Assembly: GCF_014384885.1 (NCBI RefSeq)
Contig: NZ_JACRST010000023.1
Coordinates: 1-35,088, forward strand
Direction of reading: 5' to 3'
DNA: 35,088 bases
Origin: Ligaoa zhengdingensis
GTDB lineage: Bacteria; Bacillota; Clostridia; Oscillospirales; Ruminococcaceae
Part shown: one piece after another, positions 15,706 through 25,202 of the stretch
Layout: each line of letters opens with the position of its first letter
How positions within the stretch are numbered: position 1 is the first letter of the stretch
Notes under the pieces: generated by a model
Told to the model about the DNA's origin: nothing
The model's database searches: none
The model's input: the letters and a program-made list of their open reading frames with translations, nothing else
Made by a program: the position numbers and the translations under genes

Positions 15706-16751
15706 GCGATGCGATCGATCTCAAATCCCTCACCCTGCCAAAGCTCGAGGCGCTGATGGCCGAGTGGGGCCAGCCGCGCTTCCGCGCGGGCCAGCTGTTC
15801 GAGTGGATGCACCAGAAGCAGGTGGGGGCGTTCGACGAGATGACCAACCTGCCCGCCGCGCTGCGCCGCACCCTGGGCGAGCGATGTACCCTCAGTGTGC
15901 TGACGGTGCGCCGCCGGCTGGTCTCCAGGCTGGACGGCACGCAGAAGTTTCTGTTCGGGCTGCCCGACGGCGAGACGGTGGAATGCGTGCTGATGAAGTA
16001 TAAGCACGGCAACAGCCTGTGCATCTCCACCCAGGTGGGCTGCAAGATGGGCTGCCGGTTCTGCGCCTCCACCCTGCTGGGCCTCTCGCGCAACCTCACC
16101 CCGGGCGAGATGCTCGAAGAGGTGTACGCCGCCCAGCGCGAGAGCGGCGAAAGGGTCGGCTCGATCGTGCTCATGGGCATCGGCGAGCCGCTCGATAACT
16201 TCGACAATGTGATGGACTTCCTCGAGATTCTGTCCTCACCGCGGGGGATGAACCTGAGCTTGCGGCACGTCTCGCTCTCCACCTGCGGGCTGGTGCCCCG
16301 CATCTACGACCTGATGGAGCGCAAAACCCAAGTGACCCTCTCGATCTCGCTGCACGCGCCCAACAACGCCCTGCGCGACAAACTGATGCCGGTCAACCGG
16401 CGTTACCCCGTGGAGGAGCTGATGAAGGCCTGCCGCGACTACTTCGCGCACACCGGGCGGCGGGTATCCTATGAATATTCCCTGATCGGCGGGGTGAACG
16501 ACACCGAGGAATGCGCGCGCGAGCTCGCCGCGCTGCTGCGCGGGCAGGTCGCCCACGTCAACCTCATCCCGATCAACGAGGTGAAGGAGCGGGAGTTTCG
16601 CAAGGGCTCCCGCGCGCGGATCGAGCGGTTTCAATCGATTCTCACGCAAAACAAAATCAACGCAACGGTGCGGCGGGAGCTGGGCGCGGACATCAACGCG
16701 GCCTGCGGCCAGTTGCGCCGGGAGGAAAGGGGGGCGCAAAACGGATGCTGA
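15702..16751 (+). CDS. rlmN: Dual-specificity 23S rRNA/tRNA m2A methyltransferase
   Basis: A 349-residue radical SAM enzyme that makes 2-methyladenosine at A2503 of 23S rRNA (and A37 of some tRNAs). The CX3CX2C cluster motif is in GCKMGCRFCAS; GIGEPLDN and SLHAPNN are family signatures. A conserved C-terminal Cys region (INAACGQL) carries the methyl-transfer Cys. The start is GTG, overlapping the rsmB stop by 4 nt (GTGA). The end overlaps prpC by 7 nt. Confidence 0.96.
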   Translation: MSDAIDLKSLTLPKLEALMAEWGQPRFRAGQLFEWMHQKQVGAFDEMTNLPAALRRTLGERCTLSVLTVRRRLVSRLDGTQKFLFGLPDGETVECVLMKYKHGNSLCISTQVGCKMGCRFCASTLLGLSRNLTPGEMLEEVYAAQRESGERVGSIVLMGIGEPLDNFDNVMDFLEILSSPRGMNLSLRHVSLSTCGLVPRIYDLMERKTQVTLSISLHAPNNALRDKLMPVNRRYPVEELMKACRDYFAHTGRRVSYEYSLIGGVNDTEECARELAALLRGQVAHVNLIPINEVKEREFRKGSRARIERFQSILTQNKINATVRRELGADINAACGQLRREERGAQNGC

Positions 16752-17476
16752 AGGCCTATGGAAAGACCGATAAGGGGATGGTGCGGGCAGCCAACCAGGA
16801 CAACTACGCCCTGCACAGCCTCTCGGACAGCGCGCTCCTGGCTGTGGTGTGCGACGGGATGGGCGGCGAGCGCGGCGGCAACGTCGCCAGCCGCAACGCG
16901 GTCAACATTATCTCGCAGCACATCAGCGCGCACTACCGCGAGGGGTGCGACGAAAACGGCGTGCGCAACACCCTGCTCTCGGCGGTGTCGGTGGCCAACG
17001 CCCTGGTGCACGATATGGCCCTGCACGACGAAGCGCTCGCGGGCATGGGCACCACTGTGGTGGCATGTATCCTGCGCGGCAGCACGGCGCACATTGTGCA
17101 CGCGGGCGACAGCCGCGCCTACTTAGTGGCGGAGGACGCGATCTCGCGCGTGACCCGCGACCATTCGGTGGTGCAGATGCTCATTGAAAACGGCGAGCTC
17201 ACCGAGGCACAGGCCGCCACACACCCCAAAAAGCACTACATCACCCGCGCGCTGGGCGTGGAAAGCTCGCTCGACGCGGAATACACCGAACTGGAGCTCT
17301 CGCCCGGCCAGATGCTGCTGCTGTGCACCGACGGGCTGACCAATCATCTGAGCGAACAGCAGCTGCTGGAAGCGCTGCGCGGCGTCCTGCCCGAACAGGC
17401 GCCGCAACGGCTGTGCGACCTGGCCAACCAGGCCGGCGGCTTGGACAACATCACCGCGGTGGTGTTACTGCCGTGA
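16745..17476 (+). CDS. prpC: PP2C-type Ser/Thr phosphatase
   Basis: A 243-residue PPM/PP2C phosphatase that reverses phosphorylation by the PASTA kinase encoded next. The metal-binding motifs are RAANQDNY, CDGMGGERGG, GDSRAYL and, near the C-terminus, CTDGLTNHL and GGLDNITAV. It is soluble, with no membrane segment. The ATG overlaps the rlmN end. The prpC-prkC pair is fixed in Firmicutes and points to control of cell-wall growth, translation and germination. Confidence 0.95.
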   Translation: MLKAYGKTDKGMVRAANQDNYALHSLSDSALLAVVCDGMGGERGGNVASRNAVNIISQHISAHYREGCDENGVRNTLLSAVSVANALVHDMALHDEALAGMGTTVVACILRGSTAHIVHAGDSRAYLVAEDAISRVTRDHSVVQMLIENGELTEAQAATHPKKHYITRALGVESSLDAEYTELELSPGQMLLLCTDGLTNHLSEQQLLEALRGVLPEQAPQRLCDLANQAGGLDNITAVVLLP

Positions 17477-17520
17477 CGCGCTTTTTGCGGCTTTATTCAG
17501 GATTCAGGAGGAATGCATGA

Positions 17521-19563
17521 ATGGATCGATACATCGGCAGGCGGCTGGATGGACGGTATGAAATCATCGAACTGATCGGCGTGGGCGGCATGGCCAACGT
17601 CTACCGGGCGCGCGACGCGGCCGAGGACCGGATTGTGGCGGTGAAAATTCTGCGGGAGGAATACCGCAACAACGAGGAATTTTTGCGCCGCTTCAAAAAT
17701 GAGTCCAAGGCGATCGCGATTCTCAGCCATCCCAACATCGTCAAGGTCTACGACGTGATGATCAACCGCCAATACCAGTACATCGTCATGGAATATATCG
17801 ACGGCATCTCCCTGAAGGAGTACATCGAGCAGCAGGGGGTGCTCAAGTGGCGCGAGGCCGTCTACTTCACCGTGCAGATTCTGCGCGGGTTGCAGCACGC
17901 GCACGAGCGCGGGGTGGTACACCGCGACATCAAGCCGCAGAACATCATGCTGCTGTACGACGGTACCATTAAGATCACCGACTTCGGCATTGCGCGGTTT
18001 GCCCGCGCCGAAACCAAAACCCTCACCGACCGGGCGATCGGGTCGGTGCACTACATCAGCCCCGAGCAGGCGCGCGGCGATACCACCGACCAGAAGGCCG
18101 ACCTCTATTCGGTGGGTGTGATGCTGTTTGAAATGCTCACCGGCAAGCTGCCGTTTGAGGCGGACAGCCCGGTTTCGGTCGCGATCAAGCAGATTCAGTC
18201 GATCCCCCGCCGCCCGCGCGAACTGAACCCCGAAATCCCCGAGGGGCTGGAGGAGATCACCCTGCGCGCCATGCAGAAGGACGCGCACCGGCGCTACCAG
18301 TCCGCGGCGGAGATGCTGCGCGACATCAACGAATTCAAGCGCAACCCCAGCATCAGCTTTGAATATAAATACCTCTACGAGCCCGAGCCGGCCGAGATTT
18401 CCCAGGCGATGGCGCGCCAACAGAAGGTGCCCGCCGCGCGGCACAGGGCGGCCGTCCCCGCCGGGCGCGGGGCCCGCTCTTCACGGCCCGCAGTGGACGG
18501 CGAACCGGAGGAGGTCGTGCACAAGACGCCGGTCCTGCCCATCCTGGCGGGGGTCGCGGGCGCGTTCCTGCTGGTGTCCGGCCTATTCATCTTTTGGATG
18601 TTCTACACCCACAACCCGTTTGAATCGGTGGAGCAGGTGCGCCTGCCCAACTTTGTGGAGGAAAAATACTCCACCGTCAACCAGAAATACGGCAAGGAAT
18701 TCAAGCTGGAGCGCGAGGATGTGCCAAGCAACGACTACGAGCGCGGCGTCATCATCGACCAGGTGCCCAAATCCGGGCGCCGGGTGCGCAAGGGCAGCAC
18801 CATCACCCTCAAGGTGAGCAGCGGCTCGCAGACGGTGGTGATGGAGGACTACGCCGGCATGGCCGAGGACGAGGCGCTCTCCAAGCTCAAAAGCCTGGGG
18901 CTCAAGGCGACCACCTCCAACATCAACCATCCGAACATCGCCAAGGGCCTGGTCATCAAGACCGACCCGCCCAAGGGCAGCGAAATCACCACAGATACCC
19001 CCGTGACCGTCTATGTCAGCATGGGCGCGGAGAAGCGCCTGGTGCCGGTACCCGACCTGATCGGGCTGGACAAGGACGAGGCCCGCGCGGCGCTCACCAT
19101 GGCCGGCCTGCGGGTGGGTACCATCACCACCGTGACCTACAACCAGCTCGACCCAGATGAGTTCGAGGAGGAGCCGGAGATCGATACGGTGATCGCCCAG
19201 AGCCCGGACGCCTACGGCGAGAACGACACCGGCCGCATGGTGACCGAGGGGACGATGGTGAACTTCAGCATCTACGGCGGCGACAGCAGCGTGGTGCGGC
19301 TGAACGTGCGCATCAAGCTGCCCAAGCTGGACCGCAAGGTGGAGCTGCGCGCGGAGATGGACGACGAGCTGGTGAAAAAGGCGACCCTCAACCCCAAAGA
19401 CGAGGGCGAGTGGGTGGTGACCTTCTCGAGCGAATATGTCAGCGAGGAGGCCAAGATTTATATCGACGGCGAGCTGTTCCAAAAGCTCGAGCTCGACTTT
19501 GTCCACGGCACCCACACCATTCTGCGCGACTACACCAGCGATTTTGTAGATGATGACGAGTGA
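17521..19563 (+). CDS. prkC: PASTA-domain Ser/Thr protein kinase
   Basis: A 680-residue membrane kinase. The cytoplasmic kinase domain (about 12-270) has the glycine loop GVGGMANVY, VAVK (Lys42), HRDIKPQN (Asp136) and DFG (154-156). A basic linker and one membrane helix (about 338-361) follow, then three extracellular PASTA repeats (about 370-575), which in this family bind muropeptides. About 100 more residues follow the last PASTA repeat and form an extra, Lys/Glu-rich domain. AGGAGG lies 9 nt before the ATG chosen (17521); an out-of-frame ATG lies just upstream. It acts with prpC. Confidence 0.96.
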   Translation: MDRYIGRRLDGRYEIIELIGVGGMANVYRARDAAEDRIVAVKILREEYRNNEEFLRRFKNESKAIAILSHPNIVKVYDVMINRQYQYIVMEYIDGISLKEYIEQQGVLKWREAVYFTVQILRGLQHAHERGVVHRDIKPQNIMLLYDGTIKITDFGIARFARAETKTLTDRAIGSVHYISPEQARGDTTDQKADLYSVGVMLFEMLTGKLPFEADSPVSVAIKQIQSIPRRPRELNPEIPEGLEEITLRAMQKDAHRRYQSAAEMLRDINEFKRNPSISFEYKYLYEPEPAEISQAMARQQKVPAARHRAAVPAGRGARSSRPAVDGEPEEVVHKTPVLPILAGVAGAFLLVSGLFIFWMFYTHNPFESVEQVRLPNFVEEKYSTVNQKYGKEFKLEREDVPSNDYERGVIIDQVPKSGRRVRKGSTITLKVSSGSQTVVMEDYAGMAEDEALSKLKSLGLKATTSNINHPNIAKGLVIKTDPPKGSEITTDTPVTVYVSMGAEKRLVPVPDLIGLDKDEARAALTMAGLRVGTITTVTYNQLDPDEFEEEPEIDTVIAQSPDAYGENDTGRMVTEGTMVNFSIYGGDSSVVRLNVRIKLPKLDRKVELRAEMDDELVKKATLNPKDEGEWVVTFSSEYVSEEAKIYIDGELFQKLELDFVHGTHTILRDYTSDFVDDDE

Positions 19564-20459
19564 CGGCGATGGGAGAGACGACACATGGGCTCATCGTGAA
19601 GGCGATGAGCGGATTCTATTATGTACAGTGCCCCGAAGGGCTGATCGAATGCCGCGCGCGGGGGGTGTTCCGCAAGCGCGGGCAGGATCTCTATGTGGGC
19701 GACAACGCCTCGGTGGAGCTCACAGCGGGCGGTAAGGGCTATGTGGTGGCGGTGGATGAACGCCGCAACTTCCTGGTGCGGCCCCCCCTGGCCAACCTCG
19801 ACCAGCTGGTGCTGGTGAGCTCCACCTGCGAGCCCGTCCCCAACCTGCTGGTGATCGACCGGATGATCGCGGTCGCGGAGCGCAAGGGGATCGAGCCGCT
19901 GCTGGTATTCACCAAAAAGGATATGGCGGACGCCTCCCCCTATGCGCGCATCTACCGCCACGCGGGCTTCGCGGTGGCGGAGGTATCCAACGCCACCGGC
20001 GAAGGGGTGGACGCAGTGCGTGCGGCGCTCACCGGCCGCGTGAGCGCCTTTTCGGGCAACTCGGGGGTGGGCAAAAGCAGCCTGCTCAACCGGGTGGATG
20101 CGCGTCTGGCCCTCCCCACGGCCGAGATCAGCCAAAAGCTGGGGCGCGGCCGGCACACCACCCGGCATGTGGAGCTATTTGCGCTCCCCGAGGGCGGTTA
20201 CGTGGCGGACACCCCCGGCTTCTCCTCGCTCGATCTCGAACGCTGCGAGCCGATTCTCAAAGAGGACCTGGCCGGGTGCTTCCGCGAGTTTGCCGACTAT
20301 GTGGACGGCTGCCGCTTCACCGGCTGCTCCCACACCAAGGAGAAGGGCTGCGCGGTGCTGGAGGCGCTGGCGCGCGGCGACATCGAGCCCACCCGCCACG
20401 AGAGCTATGTGAGCATGTGGAACCAAGTGATGGACCTGAAGGAGTGGGAGCTCAAGTGA
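19560..20459 (+). CDS. rsgA: Ribosome small-subunit GTPase RsgA
   Basis: A circularly permuted GTPase of 299 residues that checks late 30S assembly. An N-terminal OB fold (about 8-70) is followed by the permuted G domain: TKKD (G4) precedes GNSGVGKSS (G1), with DTPGFSS (G3) after. A C-terminal zinc knuckle uses Cys/His in GCRFTGCSHTKEKGC. The start is given as GTG overlapping the prkC stop (GTGA), as for rlmN and thiN; ATG at 19569 is the alternative. In Bacillus rpe follows; here thiN does. Confidence 0.94.
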   Translation: MTAMGETTHGLIVKAMSGFYYVQCPEGLIECRARGVFRKRGQDLYVGDNASVELTAGGKGYVVAVDERRNFLVRPPLANLDQLVLVSSTCEPVPNLLVIDRMIAVAERKGIEPLLVFTKKDMADASPYARIYRHAGFAVAEVSNATGEGVDAVRAALTGRVSAFSGNSGVGKSSLLNRVDARLALPTAEISQKLGRGRHTTRHVELFALPEGGYVADTPGFSSLDLERCEPILKEDLAGCFREFADYVDGCRFTGCSHTKEKGCAVLEALARGDIEPTRHESYVSMWNQVMDLKEWELK

Positions 20460-21112
20460 ACATACAGGACAACACCGCGCGGCCGGGCGGCCGCTGCATC
20501 ATCATCGGGGCGTGCAACCCCTGCCCGGTGCGGCGGGTGGTCAACCTGCGCGACGACGACTTCATCCTCTGTGCCGACGGGGGCTACCGCGCCTGCATGG
20601 CCGAGGGCATCCGGCCCGACCTGGTGGTGGGCGACTTCGACTCCTACTCCGGCGAGATTGCCGAGGGCATCCCGGTGGAGCGGGTCGCGGCCGAAAAGGA
20701 TGACACCGATACCATGCTCTGCCTCAAGCGCGGCATCGAGCTCCACTACGACGAATTCATCATCGTGGGCGGCATCGGCGGGAGGCTGGACCACACCGTG
20801 GCCAACCTGCAAACCCTGGCCTACGGCTGTGAGCGCGGCTGCTTCGTGCTGCTCGCGGACGAGCGCAACCTCGCCACCGTGATCGGCGCGGAGACGGTGC
20901 GGGTGCCCCGTGTGGAGGGGTACAAGCTCTCGGTGTTCGCCTTTGGCGGGCGGTGCGAAGGGGTATGCGAGCGCGGGGTCAAGTACCCCTTGCAGGACAC
21001 CGTGCTCACCCCGGAGTTTCCACTGGGGGTGAGCAACGAATTCGCCGGCGACGAGGCGGTGATCACCTGCGGCAGCGGCAAGCTGCTGATCCTGCTCTGC
21101 CGCTGCGACTGA
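20456..21112 (+). CDS. thiN: Thiamine pyrophosphokinase
   Basis: A 218-residue enzyme that turns thiamine and ATP into thiamine diphosphate. Family motifs are CADGGYRAC, VVGDFDS, EKDDTDTM and GGIGGRLDH, covering the ATP and metal sites, with the beta-sandwich domain in the second half. The start is a GTG overlapping the rsgA stop by 4 nt (GTGA). No thiamine riboswitch is seen, as expected inside an operon. Its place before spoVM matches Bacillus yloS. Confidence 0.93.
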   Translation: MNIQDNTARPGGRCIIIGACNPCPVRRVVNLRDDDFILCADGGYRACMAEGIRPDLVVGDFDSYSGEIAEGIPVERVAAEKDDTDTMLCLKRGIELHYDEFIIVGGIGGRLDHTVANLQTLAYGCERGCFVLLADERNLATVIGAETVRVPRVEGYKLSVFAFGGRCEGVCERGVKYPLQDTVLTPEFPLGVSNEFAGDEAVITCGSGKLLILLCRCD

Positions 21113-21223
21113 GCCCCGCTTTTGCGTGCCACTTTTCCGCATCCGTCCCCGTCCGGAACCCTTTTCCCGCCTTTTGCGTATGATGGAGCAAGAATACCAA
21201 TCGGCGGAAGGACGGTGAGCGCG

Positions 21224-21379
21224 ATGCGCAGGCGGTGTTGCAGGGGGACCAATTGGTGCGGGGCGGCGATCGCCATTGGCGCGGGGCTGCTGCTGGTGCT
21301 GTTTTGCCCCATGCGGGTGCTCCTCACATTGGCCGCGATCGCTCTGATCGTGCTGGGCGCCCTGATGCTGCGATGCTAG
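21224..21379 (+). CDS. Small Cys-containing membrane protein, unknown
   Basis: A 51-residue protein with Cys at 5, 6, 12, 28 and 51. Two hydrophobic stretches (about 13-27 and 31-49) are split by CPMR, suggesting a helical hairpin in the membrane. GGAAGG lies 12 nt before the ATG; a GTG three codons earlier is possible but too near that site. It lies between thiN and spoVM, 17 bp before the latter. A sporulation or envelope role is only suggested by position. Confidence 0.6.
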   Translation: MRRRCCRGTNWCGAAIAIGAGLLLVLFCPMRVLLTLAAIALIVLGALMLRC

Positions 21380-21395
21380 AAAGGTGGTACATAGC

Positions 21396-21467
21396 ATGAA
21401 GATTGTCGTTGTAAAAAGTCCCAGATTCCTTGCCCCTTTTTTGAAGTTCTTTTTCAAAATCAAATGA
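21396..21467 (+). CDS. spoVM: SpoVM-like spore coat anchoring peptide
   Basis: A 23-residue peptide, MKIVVVKSPRFLAPFLKFFF followed by KIK. AAGGTGG precedes the ATG by 9 nt. It resembles B. subtilis SpoVM (26 residues): basic N-terminus, Pro at position 9, then an amphipathic helix rich in Phe, Leu and Lys. SpoVM binds the curved forespore membrane and anchors SpoIVA. The place just after thiN is the same as in Bacillus. It is easily missed because of its size. A strong terminator follows at once. Confidence comes from motif plus position together. Confidence 0.88.
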   Translation: MKIVVVKSPRFLAPFLKFFFKIK

Positions 21468-21472
21468 TGTGA

Positions 21473-21511
21473 AAAACTCCCGCCGAAGATGACAACGGCG
21501 GGAGTTTTTTT
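21473..21511 (+). terminator. Terminator of the core gene cluster
   Basis: ACTCCCGCCG (21476-21485) and CGGCGGGAGT (21496-21505) form a perfect stem flanked by A-run and T7. It ends the transcript 6 bp after the spoVM stop and can also serve the convergent HD-domain gene. Confidence 0.93.
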
Positions 21512-21548
21512 GGCGCGTGGGGGCAGGATCAAACCGGACAGGCCCCGT

Positions 21549-22214
21549 TCAGAGCATATCCAGGCCGTTGACCACCAGCTTGAACTTGAGCCCCAGGAAG
21601 TCGGCCGCGCGGCGGCAGAGCAGCATCCGGTTGAGAAATATCTCAAAATAATTCATCACCGGGCAGATCTCGGGGTCGATGGTGATATCCAGGATGAGGG
21701 CCTCCTTGCCGTCGGAAAACGAGAGGTCCGCGGCCTCCACGGCGTAGTTTACACGGTCGTGGATGTCGAAGGTGGTGGCATCGCGGTTGCGCACCCGGCT
21801 GCGGCGCACATCGCACTTGTCCGCGAGGATCAACGCGGCCGCGATCGGGCTGACCGGCACGGCGGTGCCCTCGTCGTGGTTGCCGATGGCCCCGATCACC
21901 AGTGCGACATCGTCTGCGGACATCCCCATCTGGTCCAGGATGCGAAACGCCATGATTGCGCCGCTCTGGGCGTGGTCCTGGCGGTTGATGACATTGCCGA
22001 TGTCGTGCATAAAGCCCGCGATACGCGCGAGCTCGCACAGGCGCGGCTCATAGCCGAGGGTGTTGAGGATTTCATACGCGCCCTCGGCGCATTTGGTGAC
22101 ATGGGCAAAGGCGTGTTCGGTGTAGCCCATGGTGGTGAGCGCCTCGTCCGCCCGGCGGATGTAGGTGCGCACCGCCTCGTTGTTTTTGACCTCTGCAAAG
22201 GTGACCTGCGGCAT
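21549..22214 (-). CDS. HD-domain phosphohydrolase
   Basis: A 221-residue HD-superfamily protein. Metal-binding residues are seen as H..(about 40), then the paired HDIGN in GFMHDIGNVINRQDHAQ and a later NHDEG. The second half is an alpha/beta extension. Such proteins hydrolyse phosphate esters, often of nucleotides, but the substrate is not readable here. AGGGGAGG precedes the ATG, and a TATAAT -10 box (22251-22256, minus strand) lies about 37 bp upstream. The gene is convergent with the core cluster and divergent from galE. Confidence 0.85.
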   Translation of the reverse strand: MPQVTFAEVKNNEAVRTYIRRADEALTTMGYTEHAFAHVTKCAEGAYEILNTLGYEPRLCELARIAGFMHDIGNVINRQDHAQSGAIMAFRILDQMGMSADDVALVIGAIGNHDEGTAVPVSPIAAALILADKCDVRRSRVRNRDATTFDIHDRVNYAVEAADLSFSDGKEALILDITIDPEICPVMNYFEIFLNRMLLCRRAADFLGLKFKLVVNGLDML

Positions 22215-22359
22215 GTGTCGTTCCTCCCCTTTTTATTGTTTCCTTCTGCTATTATACAGGATTCCGCGGCGGTTTATCAGGGACAAACCGTAAAGTTTAT
22301 GCGGGTTCTTGTAAAATCGTGCAATTTTATGGACGTCTGTTGCAATCTTCCAAATGGGG

Positions 22360-22389
22360 TTGACTTTGACCCGGCCAAAACTTTATACT
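22360..22389 (+). promoter_or_regulatory. Sigma-A promoter of galE
   Basis: TTGACT (22360-22365), an 18-bp spacer and TATACT (22384-22389). The leader of about 100 nt holds a 10-bp hairpin CACGGCGGCG/CGCTGCCGTG (22429-22452) without a T-run, so it is not a terminator. Confidence 0.78.
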
Positions 22390-22498
22390 GAATATAAAGT
22401 AATTTATCGAGTCTTACAGCCAATTTTCCACGGCGGCGCGGCCGCTGCCGTGTATGGATATCTGAAACCAGGAGCTATCGACAGGAGGAATGTATCAG

Positions 22499-23506
<1,008 letters not shown>

Positions 23507-23587
23507 GATGGGCCCCCTGACACCCGCTTTCAACCGGCTCGCGCTGGTTTGAAAACCTTTCTTTCCTCTATATTTTTCATCTTAATG

Positions 23588-23630
23588 CGAAAACGGCTGT
23601 GCTATAGCAAGGGCACAGCCGTTTTCGTTT
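23588..23630. terminator. Bidirectional terminator between galE and trmB
   Basis: CGAAAACGGCTGTGC (23588-23602) and GCACAGCCGTTTTCG (23613-23627) form a perfect 15-bp stem. The A-rich left arm and T-rich right arm let it work for both convergent genes. Confidence 0.88.
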
Positions 23631-23636
23631 CTATCC

Positions 23637-24320
23637 CTATTCGGTTTCCGCGCCGGGCAGCTCGTCCCGCCGCATAATCACAAATTTGGTGGGAATCCCC
23701 TCCTCGGTGAACATCCGCTCATGCTCGGTGGGGATACTCCCGGTGAACCCGCTCGCGTGCAGATCGCGTGTGAGGTACACCTGGGTGAATCCGGCCTCCG
23801 CAAAATAGCGCAGGGAGGCGTCGAACAGCATGTCGCTGTCGGTCTTAAACCAAATTTCGCCCCCGGGCTTGAGAAACCGCCGGTAGGTCATGAGCTGGCG
23901 GGTGTGGGTGAGGCGCTTTTTGTGCTGCTTGGGGCGGGGCCAGGGGTTGCAGAAATTGATGTAGATGCGGTCGATCACATCCTCGCCCTCGCGGAACATT
24001 AGGAACAGCCGCTCGATGTCCAGCGTGACCAGGCGGACGTTGTCCGGCTCGCGGCCCACCTCGGCGTAGGCACGTTCGACGTTGCGCTTGGCCAGGCCGA
24101 GCATGGCGTCGATCAGATCCACGCCGATGTAGTTGTTGTCCGGGTCGTTCACCGCCTGCTGGGAGATGAACCCGCCCTTGCCGCAGCCCAGCTCCACGCG
24201 GATGGGCTTGCCGTTGCCGAACCACTCGTTCCAGCGCCCGGCGTATTCGGCGGGGTGTTCGGTGTAAAACGGGCAGGCCTCCAGCTCGGGGCGCGCCCAG
24301 GGTTTTCTTCTGATTCTCAT
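23637..24320 (-). CDS. trmB: tRNA (guanine-N7)-methyltransferase
   Basis: A 227-residue SAM enzyme that makes m7G46 in tRNA. The SAM loop is ELGCGKGGFI, and the family signature NFCNPWPRPKQHKKRLTH is complete. The start is ATG 24318-24320, with AGGAGAG about 10 nt upstream; the open frame extends further but that part has no family similarity. It follows the phosphoesterase gene by 49 nt on the same strand. Confidence 0.94.
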   Translation of the reverse strand: MRIRRKPWARPELEACPFYTEHPAEYAGRWNEWFGNGKPIRVELGCGKGGFISQQAVNDPDNNYIGVDLIDAMLGLAKRNVERAYAEVGREPDNVRLVTLDIERLFLMFREGEDVIDRIYINFCNPWPRPKQHKKRLTHTRQLMTYRRFLKPGGEIWFKTDSDMLFDASLRYFAEAGFTQVYLTRDLHASGFTGSIPTEHERMFTEEGIPTKFVIMRRDELPGAETE

Positions 24321-24369
24321 GGTATGTCGCTCTCTCCTGTACTGTTGCGTTATTGGCCGGTCCGGCGGA

Positions 24370-25026
24370 TCACTCCAGTTTCCGGACCTCCTTGTAGACC
24401 CCCACATATTTGGGAGGGATCACCTTATCGATGTGCTGACAACCGAAAAACCACCGCTTGCAGCGCACCGTCTGCGCGGCGCGGTTGAGGAAGGCATAAA
24501 GCTGGTTGTACATGTTGCTGTCCATGTTGAGGAAGCTCTTGACCACGCCGGTGCACTCGTGGGTGACGACATAGTCCACCCGGTAGTCCGCCGCCGCCAG
24601 GTTGCGTTCGGCCTGCTCCAGCTCGCCGGCGGTGGGCATACAGCCCTCCAGCGCCTCGCTCCAGCAGTCTGCGTCCGGGTTTTCGCCGCCGCCCAGCGTG
24701 AACACGGTGTTGCCCTCGATGGTATACACCTGCCCGCGCAGCAACTGATAGAGACGGCCGGAAATCTGCCGCGCCCTGCCTCCGTTCCAATCCACCGTGC
24801 CATAACCGGCCAGCAGGCCGTGATTCTCGTGCACCCCATCCAGAAAGGCGATGGTGTAGCGCTTGCGGCCCAGCTTTTTGAGCAGGCGCTGCTCCGCCTT
24901 GCCGCCGTCCCACACAAAGCCGAAGTCGCCGCAGATAATCAGGGTGTCCCCGCGGCGCAGCCGACGGAGCGCCCGCGCCTTAAAACGGTCGTAATCGCCG
25001 TGCATATCCCCTGTCACGTAAACCAA
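24370..25026 (-). CDS. Calcineurin-like metallophosphoesterase
   Basis: A 218-residue cytoplasmic metallophosphoesterase. The metal and active-site motifs run GDMHGD, GDFGFVWDGG, DGVHENH (in place of the usual GNHD), VTHEC and GCQHID. The start is TTG with GGGGAGG 7 nt upstream. The substrate cannot be told; relatives hydrolyse nucleotides, phosphoproteins or cyclic nucleotides. It probably forms a two-gene unit with trmB and is divergent from the carboxypeptidase gene. Confidence 0.88.
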   Translation of the reverse strand: MVYVTGDMHGDYDRFKARALRRLRRGDTLIICGDFGFVWDGGKAEQRLLKKLGRKRYTIAFLDGVHENHGLLAGYGTVDWNGGRARQISGRLYQLLRGQVYTIEGNTVFTLGGGENPDADCWSEALEGCMPTAGELEQAERNLAAADYRVDYVVTHECTGVVKSFLNMDSNMYNQLYAFLNRAAQTVRCKRWFFGCQHIDKVIPPKYVGVYKEVRKLE

Positions 25027-25088
25027 TCAAAAACCTCCCCCGAGTGGGATAAATTTGTCCCCTTGTTCTTATTCTTTTCACATTTTTC

Positions 25089-25097
25089 TGTTATAAT
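25089..25097 (+). promoter_or_regulatory. Extended -10 promoter of the carboxypeptidase gene
   Basis: TGTTATAAT (25089-25097) is a perfect extended -10 box. No good -35 box is seen at the right distance, as is common for this promoter type. It predicts a leader of about 100 nt. Confidence 0.6.
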
Positions 25098-25202
25098 AGC
25101 TGATAAATGCCCATTCTATTTATGAGTGGCCGGCTTACATCAAACGCGCGCGGCCCGGTTGGCCGTGTGGTTATTATAACACATTTTGGGAGTAAACGAT
25201 AT

